Origin: Saposhnikovia divaricata
Lineage: Eukaryota; Streptophyta; Magnoliopsida; Apiales; Apiaceae
NCBI GenBank assembly: GCA_036435485.1
Contig: CM071595.1
Span: 5,818,001-5,882,000 of the forward strand
Direction: 5' to 3'
DNA length: 64,000 bases
Shown: piece after piece, positions 10,513-20,074 of the stretch
Numbering within the stretch: position 1 is the stretch's first letter
Layout of the letters: each line of letters starts with the position of its first letter
Notes under the pieces: model-generated
Seen by the model: the letters and a program-made list of their open reading frames with translations, nothing else
Databases searched by the model: none
Told to the model about the DNA's origin: nothing
Made by a program: the position numbers and the translations under genes

Positions 10513-10839
10513 AACTGTATACATGACAAAACGAAGAAAGTGGAAAAGATCCTGGTATGGACAACCAGGGCCGAAACACACCAACTGAGGCCAAGGAGAG
10601 GGGAAGAAGAGCACAGCTTGGTGATGTACATCAGAAGAAAACACATAAAAATCAGAAGAATTGACGATGCTATGCACGTGTGAACATATATACTACGATA
10701 CATAAGACTCCACCTTACTGCCACCACGTTGACTTGGCCAAAGTTAATAATACTATCACTAGTTCACTACACATAATTTGTAATTTTTTTATAAACCTTT
10801 TTTCCTTTTTATAACTAAAATTACACTTTTTCATCAACA
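10513..10839. repeat. Array spacer unit upstream of tRNA-Leu(CAA)
   Basis: Second copy of the spacer described at 5049, ending in an AT-rich tract and TCATCAACA before the tRNA. No gene seen. Confidence 0.7.
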
Positions 10840-10918
10840 GTCAGGATGGCCGAGTGGTCTAAGGTGCCTTGCTCAAGTCAAGGTCTTCGGGGCGTGGGTT
10901 CGAATCCCACTCCTGGCA
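10840..10918 (+). tRNA. tRNA-Leu (anticodon CAA), intronless
   Basis: Acceptor GTCAGGA pairs with TCCTGGC (one G-T pair), discriminator A. Anticodon stem CCTTG/CAAGG is fully paired around loop CTCAAGT, anticodon CAA at 10874-10876. The T-arm is canonical and the variable region is about 10 nt. Plant tRNA-Leu(CAA) genes usually carry an intron next to the anticodon; this one does not. T5 and T4 runs follow. It decodes UUG. Confidence 0.88.
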
Positions 10919-11044
10919 CTATTTTTATTTTCCTTTTGTACTACCAATAATTTTACTGACAAAACCATAACCCGTACAAACATAAAAAAGCATACATTCT
11001 TTTATAATAAAAATCATTAATATTCAATGAGCTAGAATTGTATT

Positions 11045-11440
11045 GGGTGATGGCCCAAAATAATCATTTTTGGGATCAAGTGGCCCAAATTACTGATTCT
11101 GGAAAAAATGGCCCGAAATACCGACGAGATACGGAGTTTCGGCCTTCGTATTAGCTGAATACGTTACACGGTCTACCGTATTAGTTGGATACGAAACACG
11201 GACTTCGGTGTTATGCATGATACGGAAGAGCGTGTACCGTGTTTGTGCTGCGCACCCGCCTAACACGAGACACAGTACACCGTGTTACACAGAACACGTT
11301 ACACCGTGTACCGTATCATGCACTGTTACGGAAGACGATGTGCCGTATTACCCCTCATATCACGGTACACGATTTAACGTGTCCCGTCAGTAAATAGGGC
11401 CAGACATGCTCAAATATGAGTATTTTGGTAATTTTCTCAA
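11045..11440. repeat. GTACCGTGT/ACACG-rich repeat block
   Basis: A locally GC-richer, highly repetitive stretch built of interleaved ACACG and CCGT units on both strands (for example TACACCGTG, GTGTACCGTGT, TACGGAAGA). It ends with the same tail found at about 135-175 (AAATAGGGCCA, GCTCAAATATG, TATTTTGGTAATTTTCTC). A 61-codon frame at 11208-11393 is a by-product of the repeat. Confidence 0.65.
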
Positions 11441-11509
11441 TTGTATTAAGGTTATATAAATTTAATATTAAACACATGCACTATTCACCTAAAAAATACA
11501 TTGATGACC

Positions 11510-11671
11510 ATCACCATACCGTGTACTGAATACCAACAGTTTCATTGATAGGATTATATCCATGGAATAGATGGACATATATACATAATCATCACCATAC
11601 CGTGTACTGAATACCAACAGTTTCATTGATAGGATTATATCCATGGAATAGATGGACATATATACATAATT
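11510..11671. repeat. 81-bp tandem duplication
   Basis: Two adjacent near-identical 81-bp units begin ATCACCATACCGTGTACTGA at 11510 and 11591, within post-tRNA spacer sequence. Confidence 0.85.
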
Positions 11672-11699
11672 TTTAAAATTTTTTAATATGATATTTCTA

Positions 11700-11930
11700 C
11701 TTTATCAAGGATATGCCACGTACATGATAATAAATAGTCACCAATTATAGAACCCAAATATCAGGGTTCTTCATTCTTAACTTCTTCTCTGATAAATTAA
11801 TCACTGATTTCTATTATTTTTCGACTGCTTTCCAATGAATCAACACCAGAGATATTGCAATCAAAGCCTCATTCATGCCAACAATCTCCATAATTTGTTT
11901 GTAGGATTGCATTACATGGAATTGTTTACA
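11700..11930 (-). pseudogene. 3'-terminal coding exon fragment, copy c, decayed
   Basis: Homologous to the exon fragments at 4953 and 10413, but an A is missing in the TCAAAGCC stretch, which shifts the frame. The TGA stop has also become CGA (TCG on the plus strand). Clearly non-functional. Confidence 0.6.
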
Positions 11931-12244
11931 TGTATATATACAAAAGGAAGAAAGTGGAGAAGATCCTGGTGTGGACAACCAAGGCAGAGACACACCAACT
12001 GAGGCGGAGAAGCAGTGGGGAAGAACACTGCTTGGCGATGTACATTAAAAGAATACACACTTGATACGGAAGAATTGACGATGCTATGCACGTGTGAACA
12101 TATATACCACGATACATAAGACTCCACCTTACTGCCACCACGTTGACTAGACAAAAGTTAACAATACACAGTACACATAATTAATATATTTTTATAAACT
12201 TTTTTTCCCTTTTTATACTTGAAAATTACACCTTGTTAACAACA
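11931..12244. repeat. Array spacer unit upstream of tRNA-Leu(UAG)
   Basis: Third copy of the spacer described at 5049, ending CTTGTTAACAACA. No gene seen. Confidence 0.7.
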
Positions 12245-12330
12245 GTCAGGATGGCCGAGTGGTCTAAGGCGCCTGGTTTAGGTCCGGGTCCGGTTCCCCC
12301 GGGGCGTGGGTTCGAATCCCACTCCTGACA
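12245..12330 (+). tRNA. tRNA-Leu (anticodon UAG)
   Basis: Acceptor GTCAGGA/TCCTGAC, discriminator A, anticodon stem CCTGG/CCGGG with one T-G pair, loop TTTAGGT, anticodon TAG at 12279-12281. It has the longest variable arm in the array (17 nt), able to form a CCGG/CCGG stem typical of class II tRNAs. A T4 terminator follows. It decodes CUA and wobble codons. Confidence 0.9.
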
Positions 12331-12469
12331 CATCTTTTATTCTTTTATACTACCAACAATTTTAATGACAAAATTATAACCCATGCAAACATGAAAATAT
12401 ATAAACTTATTTTAAAAAATTCATTAATATCCCTTTAATTATAATTGTCTCAAGGTTATGTAAATATTA

Positions 12470-12622
12470 CTGATGTATAATGTGATGCTTATGTGACTAA
12501 AGCAGCTCTCGCCCCTCAGCGTCTCCAACAGAAAAAAAAAGGCTTAATTTTTATGGACTTTTTCTATTTTTATAAATAAAAATAAAAAATTAATAGTAAA
12601 AAATCATACTTTGTTAACAACA
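12470..12622. repeat. Array segment shared with 9515-9670
   Basis: The sequence TGATGTATAATGTGATGCTTA, then CTCGCCCCTCAGC, then TCTCCAACA and an AT-rich tract matches the end of the 1.7-kb repeat and the promoter of the other tRNA-Leu(UAA). The UAA genes were therefore duplicated with this flank. Confidence 0.7.
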
Positions 12623-12702
12623 GTCAGAATGGCCGAGCGGTCCAAGGCATCCGGCTTAAGTCCGGTTCCTACGGGGCGTGGGTTCAAATCCCACTTCTGA
12701 CA
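12623..12702 (+). tRNA. tRNA-Leu (anticodon UAA)
   Basis: Acceptor GTCAGAA/TTCTGAC, discriminator A, A-box TGGCCGAGCGG, T-arm GTGGG-TTCAAAT-CCCAC, anticodon TAA at 12657-12659. Differs from the copy at 9671 by a few bases, including the normal A discriminator. Upstream TTGTTAACAACA and a downstream T12 run complete a good Pol III gene. It decodes UUA. Confidence 0.92.
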
Positions 12703-13108
12703 CACATTTTTTTTTTTGCAGGTACTACATACGATTTTACTGACAATACTATAACCCGTGCAATACAGGAGAATATATATATCTTAAAAAAAAATTATAT
12801 ACATGTATATACAAAAGGAAGAAAGTGGAGAAGACAATGACGGTAAACCTGGGTGGAGAACTAAGGTGGACAAGTAGAGAGGTGTGTCAAGAGGAAGAAG
12901 AGAACTGAATGGTGATGTATTACGCATGTCAGAAGGATACAGTTACACACACACGATACAGAAGACTCCAGGTACTGTCTAACTTATTAATATAAAGTTC
13001 AAATACGACAATGGCTACCCATAATTTCTGTATTTTTTATGGACTGTTTTTTTCTTTTTATAACAAAAAAGTAAAAATTTATAGTTATAAATTATACTTT
13101 ATTATCAA
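12703..13108. repeat. Array spacer downstream of tRNA-Leu(UAA)
   Basis: Homologous to 9751-10092 with the GATTTTACTGACAA and GGAAGAAAGTGGAGAAGACA blocks. No gene seen. Confidence 0.65.
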
Positions 13109-13183
13109 CAGGCCGAGTGGTCAAAGGCGCCTGGAGAAGGTCCAGGTCCCCCGGGGCATGGGTTCGAATTCCACTCCTCCTAA
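13109..13183 (+). pseudogene. tRNA-Leu pseudogene lacking the 5' acceptor strand
   Basis: A-box, CCTGG/CCAGG anticodon stem, variable region and T-arm are recognisable, but the first eight bases of the gene are deleted. The invariant U33 has changed (loop AGAAGGT) and the 3' acceptor is not complementary to anything. Confidence 0.8.
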
Positions 13184-13189
13184 CATAAT

Positions 13190-13770
13190 AGTCAAATTAA
13201 AAATAAAGAGCTGAAAATGTGTTAAGGCAGAATTCAAGTAGTATCCTTATGACCAAATAAGCTAGTGACGGTAGCATATATCAAAGGAAACAAGGATAAT
13301 CTAAAAGGCATCACAATTATAGTTGAACTAATTATAGAGAGCTACAGATGTAGTAAGATTGAGATGCTAGCAGTATCTGAAAACCAAATAAGCTGGAGAT
13401 GGTAGTATAATGTCAAATGAAACGGGGAGAATCTAAAAGGTATCCCACAATATTATATATACATATAATAAATATGAACATCGAATTGTGAACAAACATA
13501 ATACTGATTTTTTAGTTTTGTGCAAGTACAAACTCGCTAAAATATATAACAACAAAGGCAGAACCTTTGATCGAATCCAGATAAACAGATCTGTTCGAGC
13601 AGCAAAACATATAACCACCCCCACCCATGAAAGTGCAAAGCAACATTAAACACAACACAAGCAATCCATCAACACATTACAACAAAAAATTAATAGAAAT
13701 TAGAATGAATGTGTAATGTGTAATGTGATTCTAATTTGACAAAAGCAGCCTTCAGCATATCCAAAAACAC
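13190..13770. repeat. Diverged copy of the segment at 7420-7870
   Basis: Blocks such as AAAGAGCTGAAA, then AAGGCAGAATTC, then TATCCTTATGACCAAATAAG and GTAAACAGAT/ATAAACAGAT align with the 3' part of the 1.7-kb repeat, but with many substitutions and indels. This is probably closer to the ancestral location. No intact ORF is present. Confidence 0.65.
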
Positions 13771-13808
13771 AAAAAAGAAAAGCCATTTTTTTTTATAACC
13801 TGAGATGT

Positions 13809-13831
13809 GCTCTCTCTCTCTCTCTCTCTCT
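13809..13831. repeat. CT microsatellite
   Basis: About eleven CT dinucleotides in a row. Confidence 0.9.
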
Positions 13832-14027
13832 AATCAAATATTATAATTGGAAGAAAGAACATCCAAAGGGACAACCCGCATAGAGAAAGGACATCTTAAA
13901 ATAAAAATAACAGCAAGCAAGCAAAAAACATGACAATACTGAAAATCCGGCCACTACAAGCCATATCATTTTAGATGTGAAAGTAATATTTGTTGAGTAA
14001 ACTATAAGTAGAAGCAACGCAACTTAC

Positions 14028-14111
14028 AAGCATTATGCATGCGGCCTCTTCCACTACATCCTTGGCTGTACTTGGACAGCTAAGATTTCCAGATATCCAC
14101 GAAGCTCCGTT
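14028..14111 (-). pseudogene. 84-nt phase-0 exon (unknown gene)
   Basis: On the minus strand a pyrimidine-rich tract and ATAG acceptor precede 28 clean codons (core SWISGNLSCPSTAKDVVEEA), followed by a GTAAGTT donor. Length and phases are consistent with an internal exon. Together with the 90-nt exons it may mark the parent gene whose 3' pieces were copied through the tRNA array. The protein is not recognised. Confidence 0.45.
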
Positions 14112-15372
14112 CTATATGCAAGAAAAATTACGTCTTAAATATCGGGTATCTTGTCATTAGTCTAGAATCAACACATATATGTATACCAATCAGCAACACA
14201 ATAATAGAACATAACCCAAACATACAGAAGGATCAGCAGGATCGTATATTCCGTACATTATTCTAAAACTCATCTGCACGGTGAAACCTACCTTCTAACA
14301 ATATACAAAAATTGCTACACTAAACAACATACTTAAAAATTGAGAAAAGTACGATGAATCAATAAAAGGCCCCCATTAATTAAAAAAATGGTTTTTATTA
14401 ATGTACAATTTCACTTCATCAATCATCATCAGCATTCAGAAAAACATGTTAAGTGGTAATCACAGTTGAATCCAATACTATTTAACAATAATAAAACCAT
14501 GATACATAAGGATACAATCAACAGAACAATAAAAAAACAGCAAATTCATAAACAAGAAATTTAAAAAAATCAAACCCACAACAAAAATCATTCTAAAATC
14601 AAGATTATAATTGACCCAAATGAATCTTGAACCATAAAGTTCTCACCTTTACACCCCAATTCTTCCACTTTAAATGGTTGCATGTGTGTATGTATAGACA
14701 CTCCCAAATGAATCTTTAACCATAAAGTTCTCACCTTTTCCCCAAATTCTTAAAATGTAAATGTTGTATGTATAGATTGATATATACAGACACCGAAAAT
14801 AGCTAAGTGGGGGAAAAAAGGTTGGGAAGATTCAGAGAAGATAAAGGTAAGAGAGGTGCTAAAAATGGGGTTTTTTTTGTTTGTTCTTGGCTCTACTGTT
14901 GAGAGTGTTTCAGACTTTCAGTGCACCTGGACCAGAGCCAATCTTGTAAGCAAAAAAAAAAAAAAAAGCTAGACAGTCCAAAAATAAAAATGTATTTGTG
15001 AGCATTAAAAAAACTTTTGGAAAATTAATGTTTTTTCAATTGAAATATATTTTATAATAGATCATTTCCGTTAGATTTAATAATACTAAAGGTTGTTATA
15101 TACAACGGTTTAAGATTCGATTCTCGACAACAACATATTAATTTATATTTAATACCAAAATCATCAATATATATATATAAAGGAGGATAAGCGTGAGTTT
15201 AGTTGGCGCTCTAAGATCGTCTCAATCTATTTTTCTTATTTTTCAGAATTTTAGGATTTTTAACACTAATAAATATAAAAATATCTTTGAACATATTAGA
15301 AGTGAAATAGGTGTGTGAATTTATAGATGAGAATAATTCGAATTTACAGGGAAGACATATAATTATAAGTTT
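14112..15372. other. Intergenic; possible 5' region of the minus-strand exon gene
   Basis: AT-rich with a poly-A run near 14950-14966. Duplicated phrases (CCAAATGAATCTT and CATAAAGTTCTCACCTTT) occur at about 14620-14650 and 14705-14740. No coding region is supported. Confidence 0.5.
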
Positions 15373-15869
15373 TGATATGGGCTAAAAGTAAGCCCTAAAG
15401 ACACATTTAATGTGGCATTAATTATACCCGGAATGGTCCAAACGTGGGGCCCACCAGATGGGCCCAAACCCTATTTATAATATTAATTTCGTAATTAATA
15501 TTAAGGGTAATAAACAGCTCAGCAAATAAGAGTCAAACAAGGATATTACTCTTGCCTGACTTAGCCTCCAAGATACATATTTCAACATGGAAACTGATTC
15601 CCACAAGGAATAGATCTAGAACCTTCCTCAAAGACTTGTCCACCAAGTCTCTGACTCCTACCATAATTCTAAGGCTTCTCAACCTATATAAAGGGCCAGA
15701 CCCCTCAACTTAGAACTACGTTTTTGGCTTGATCTTTGATATTCATCAAAGTACGTAGGCATCTTGTGAAGGCAGATTCATCCAAGAATACAAGAACAGC
15801 CATTAAAGCTCGAAGCTCAACCACCCTAGCATTAATTACAAATCGTAACCTAGTTTTTATTCCACAACA
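15373..15869 (+). repeat. 5' LTR of the left gypsy element (about 497 bp)
   Basis: Starts TGATATGGGC and ends TCCACAACA directly before the PBS region. It contains CTATATAAAGGG as a TATA box. The homologous LTR is at 60525-61045 on the other strand, with moderate divergence. Confidence 0.8.
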
Positions 15870-15871
15870 TT

Positions 15872-15889
15872 TGGCGCCGTCTGTGGGAA
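15872..15889 (+). other. Primer-binding site, left gypsy element
   Basis: TGGCGCCGTCTGTGGGAA lies two bases after the LTR. The first ten bases match the complement of a plant tRNA-Asp 3' end; the identity of the primer tRNA is an inference. Confidence 0.6.
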
Positions 15890-15902
15890 GACAACATCAA
15901 CC

Positions 15903-18072
15903 ATGGTTCAAACACGAAGAACAACATCGACTGAGGCCATACCCCTTAGCTCTGTTCCACCTGCCACCTCTGATCCGCTCATAACCGCTGAAGAAGGACA
16001 ATTACCCCCATCAACAGGGACGGTCATTCAACCTCTAACCTCTCAACCCTCAGGGACGATTCCCCATGTTGAGGGAACTTTACCTGTGGTTATCCCTCAA
16101 AGCCAAGAAACTAACCCTCTTCAGATGGTGGTTTCTCCTCTTGATAGCGTTGATCGTACGCTACCCCGGGGGTACAGATCCACACTACGGATCTCCCTTT
16201 GAATACCAACCCGATGTATGGGCTGCCTAATTATCCCCCTCAACACAGGAACCTGGACCGAGCGGTCATGCCTTACAGATCCGAGATCGAGAGTACGATG
16301 ATTACTCCGGCCCCTATACTGATGATTCGACGTCTGAGGATGACGATGATGATCGCGAAGAAGCCCCAAGGAGGAGACGTGCCTCGAAGGAGGTCCCAAA
16401 GAATCCATGACGGACTCCACAAACGGCTGAGGAAAGGATTAAGGCTCTTGAGGCTGAGATCCAAAGGTTGAAGGATGATATTGCTAGAGAGCAAGCAAGG
16501 CGAAGTCTGATTCGACCTCCTCCACTTACAGGGAGGATTCCCATTATAAATCTGGAGAGGCCCTCAAGGAGACAGCGAAGGGCTGAAGCCCCAACTGAAA
16601 AATCGACAAGGGTGGAGACCCCCAAAAGTAACCCCAAGGATCTAATGCCACTTGGGGATCCTGATGATCCCACACCTCCGTTCACTGAAGAGGTAATGAA
16701 TGCTCGCATCTCAAGGAAGTTCAAGATGCCGACGATTAAGGCTTATGATGGAACGGGCGACCCCGCAAACCATGTTAGGACATTCTCAAATGCACTGCTG
16801 TTGCAGCCTACGAGCGATGCCTTAAAGTGTAGGGCGTTCCCTCAAACCCTGTCGGGCATGGCTCAAAGGTGGTATAGCCGCTTACCTGCAAACTCAATTG
16901 GCTCATTCAAGGAGCTGAGTGCCGCCTTTGTCAGCCAGTTCATTAGTGGGAGAGTTCACGAAAAAAGTTCTGCATCCCTTATGTATGTGGTGCAGGGGAA
17001 GAACGAGAATTTGAGGGATTACCTCAAGCGATTCACCAAGGAGACGCTGAATATCACTGATATGGAAAATAAGGTGGCCATGGTAGCCCTGGAACACGGA
17101 ACCACTGATCTCTTCTTTAAAAGGTCTTTGGCAAAACATCCTCCTGAAAATATGGCCGAGCTCCAACGAAGGGCCGACAAATATATCAAGGCTAAGGACA
17201 GCATGAAGAAGGAAACCGCAGGAGGCAATTTCAAGGGTTCTAATGACTCGAAGAAACGAAAGCAAGAGCAAGAGTACGATGCTAGGGACAAGTATCCCCG
17301 GACTAGCAAGGATTCCGAGTCACCACCAAAGAAGGGTTTGGGACCGAGGTTTTCTGATTATGCAAGACTGAACGCTCCTTGGAGTCAGATCTTGCTAGAT
17401 ATTGAGAAGGATAAAGACTTTCAATGGCCGAAGCCACTTAGGGGTGATCCCACGAAGAGAAACAAGGATCAATACTGTAGGTACCACCGTGATGTGGGTC
17501 ATGATACAGATGATTGTAGGCAGTTGAAAGATGAGATTGAGTTCTTGATCCGAAAAGGAAAGCTAAGCAGGTTCACAAAGAATGATGATCGTGGAACCCA
17601 AAGAAGGGACTATGACAGGAGAGACAATGACAGAAGAGATAACGATCGTGATCGTGATCGTAATCCACAGCCCCGAGGGCCAGTTGTTAATATGATTTGG
17701 GGAGGCCCGACAGCGGCCGGCACGACTCGAAACTCTCGAAAGGCGTATGCCAGAGAAGTGATGCACATCGTGGGAGAAGCCCCAAAACGTGCTAGGACTG
17801 AAATAGTTATTGGGTTTGATGATTCAGACCTCGAAGGGGTAAGATTCCCCCATGACGACCCGTTGGTCATAACTCCTGTGATTGGAAACTCGGAGGTGAA
17901 ACGAGTTTTGATAGACAATGGAGCTTCTGTTGATATCTTATTTCACGATGCGTTTGTGAAAATGGGGTACACCGATTCTCAGTTGACCCCCACTAACATG
18001 CCGATCTACGGATTTAATGGAGTTGAGTCCAAGGTTGAAGGGACTATTCAGTTACCCACGACAATTGGATAG
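15903..18072 (+). pseudogene. gypsy gag-protease, frameshifted
   Basis: Starts MVQTRRTTSTEA just after the PBS. The N-terminal frame ends at 16202 and the main frame resumes at about 16285. The Retrotrans_gag core follows (KMPTIKAYDGTGDPANHV, RWYSRLPANSI). A zinc knuckle comes next (CRYHRDVGHDTDDC), then an Arg/Asp-repeat region. The aspartic protease begins VLIDNGASVDILF and is cut by a TAG at 18070-18072. Coding resumes at 18094. The relative at 59-60.5 kb shares the early frame break. Confidence 0.8.
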
Positions 18073-18093
18073 GAACCTAAAGAGGCTACTCAG

Positions 18094-18437
18094 ATGCTGA
18101 ATTTCCTTGTGATCAAGGCATCCTCGACTTATAACGCGATCCTAGGAAGGACTGGACTTCATGCATTCAAGGCTGTGGCCTCCACATATCACATGAAGAT
18201 TAAGTTTCCAACCAGGAATGGTGTTGGAGAACAAAAGGGTGATCAGAAGATGGCAAGAAGTTGTTATGTATCCGCGTTAAGAGCTGATGGAATCGGGGGC
18301 CAGGTACTTCCGATCAAAGACATGGATGTCCGTGGTGATGATGAACACCGAGGAAAGCCAGCAGAGGACCTAATTCCCATTCCTCTGGAGCTAGGTGACC
18401 CTGAGAAGGTGACTTATATAGGAGCCTCTTTGAAGGA
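18094..18437 (+). pseudogene. gypsy protease C-terminus and linker, truncated
   Basis: Begins MLNFLVIKASSTYNAILGR, the C-terminal half of the Tat protease region, and continues through the linker before RT. Homology to the right-hand element stops at about 18437, where copia sequence begins. Confidence 0.75.
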
Positions 18438-18440
18438 AAT

Positions 18441-19728
18441 CTGAAATCAAACAACTCCTCAAATAAAAAGGATGATGTCATGGTATGTCAAATATGCGAA
18501 AAAAGAAATCACACAGAAATAAGATGTTGGAGCAGATTTGATCATTTAGTTCAACCAGAAGATGAGCTACCCTAGGCTTTAGCTTCACTTCGCATAAATG
18601 ATGATCTTGATCCTACTCTCTATGCAGATTCGGGTGCAACAGCACACATCATGAATCACACTGGTAAAATTTCTAAACTTACTCCCTATTATGGTAAGGA
18701 CTCGTTATATGTTGGTGATGGTAATAGTCTTGATATAACTCATGTTGGTGAGGGTCTTATAAGACTAAAGAATGTAGTTTGAAATTAAATAATGTTTTAG
18801 TAGTGCCTAAAATCAAGAAAAACTTTCTATCTGTGAGTCAATTAACCCAAGATAATGCTTGCAAAATTTTGTTTACAGCTAATGAATTTTTTGTTGAGGA
18901 TTCACATGGAAGAATGATAGCTAGAGGTGTCAAGAAATGCGATCTTTATGCTTTAGAAGAATTACAAAAAATTTCTCTGTCTTCTATTACTAGCACTACA
19001 TCTTCAACAATTTGGCATCATCGTTTAGGTCATGTAAATGACAAGGTTTTAAATTTCTTTAAAAACAAAGAATTCATTAGTATCTCAAACTGGGTGAAAC
19101 AAGGAACCATTTGTCCTTATTGTCAAATGGGAAAAAGTTGTAAACTGCCTTTCAGTCTGTCAATGAATATTTCACAAAAACCTCTTGAAAAATTGCATTG
19201 TGATTTATGGGGGTCCTGCCCCTATCTCTTCTTGTCAAAATTTCAAGTACTATGGTATTATTATTGACGATTTCTCACGTTAATCTTGGATTATTCCTTT
19301 AAAATGAAAATCTGATTTCTTTCAACAATTTCTTAAACTGCAAAAACTCATTGAAAACTGATTTGAGTGTAAAAATAAAGATTTTTCAAAGTGATGGAGG
19401 TGGTGAATTTACTTCAAAACAATTTGAAACTCATTTACAACAATGTGGGATCCAGCATCAATTTTCTTGTCCGAACACTCCTGAGCAAAATGGTGTTGCC
19501 GAAAGGAAACACCGTCACGTCGTTGAAATGGGTTTGAGTCTCTTGTTTCAATCAAAACTCCCAATGAAGTATTGGGTTGATGCATTTCTTACCTCAATTT
19601 TCATTATAAATAGATTACCTATTAATAAACTTAAAATGGAGTCACCTTCGGTAGTTGTGGCCTCTTGCATAAAATCAGAAGTGCACTTATTGTCACAATT
19701 AGGAACATGTATGCTTGTAGAACAATGA
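18441..19728 (+). pseudogene. copia gag/protease/integrase remnant
   Basis: CCHC knuckle CQICEKRNHTEIRC near 18488, a stop shortly after it, protease DSGA motif near 18630, HHCC zinc domain at 19012-19145 and the integrase core at about 19380-19620. Several frame breaks occur (near 18573, 18780 and 19265). The frame ends shortly after INRLPINKLKMES, where orientation switches. Confidence 0.8.
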
Positions 19729-20070
19729 TCTAGTTGTTCGTTTAAAGTAACGACTTGTTGCTTCCCTTTTTGAATCCAAGCTTCTTCATCAGTGAAAGAT
19801 ACCATCTCTAGTGGAGCATTATTAACATTTTTGATATCTTTATCAAAGGGAAATGTGATTTCATCAAAGACCACATGCCTCGAGATGTAAACTCTATTAG
19901 ACTGAGTATCAAGACAACGGTATCCTTTGTGCACTGGGCTATACCCAATAAAAACACATGGAAAAGTTTTCTTAGAAAATTTATCTTTTCCATAACTCCG
20001 GAGGTAGGGATAACACCTGCATCCAACACTTCTCAAAACTTTGTAATCAGGGTTCAAAGGGATGGAAACT
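19645..20070 (-). pseudogene. Inverted copia integrase C-terminal segment
   Basis: On the minus strand it reads NPDYKVLRSVGCRCYPYLRS, then FVGYSP-type VFIGYSPVHKGYRCLD and VYISRHVVFDE. In copia elements this normally lies directly downstream of INRLP on the same strand. Here it is reversed with respect to both flanking copia segments. The frame is open throughout the inverted part. The N-terminal third of RT, expected next, is missing. Confidence 0.85.
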
Positions 20071-20074
20071 TTGG

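Larger units (their letters stand above)
15373..18437 (+). mobile_element. Ty3/gypsy (Tat-like) 5' half: LTR, PBS, gag, protease
   Basis: A 5' LTR is followed by a PBS-like TGGCGCCGTCTGTGGGAA, then gag and protease sequence. Pol is cut off just after the protease-RT linker (GDPEKVTYIGASLKE), and copia sequence begins at about 18438. The relative at 53.8-61.0 kb (opposite strand) continues past this point into RT. No 3' LTR is present. Confidence 0.85.

Noticed and set aside
11208..11393. Cys/Thr-rich 61-codon ORF
   Set aside because: It is produced by the ACACG/CCGT short repeats, not by a gene.
4633..13183. tRNA-derived SINEs
   Set aside because: The tRNA units keep complete 3' acceptor strands and Pol III terminators directly after the gene. 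There is no SINE body, 3' tail or flanking target duplication, and the copies are tandem rather than dispersed.
16314..16724. 136-codon minus-strand ORF
   Set aside because: Shadow of the gypsy gag frame on the opposite strand.
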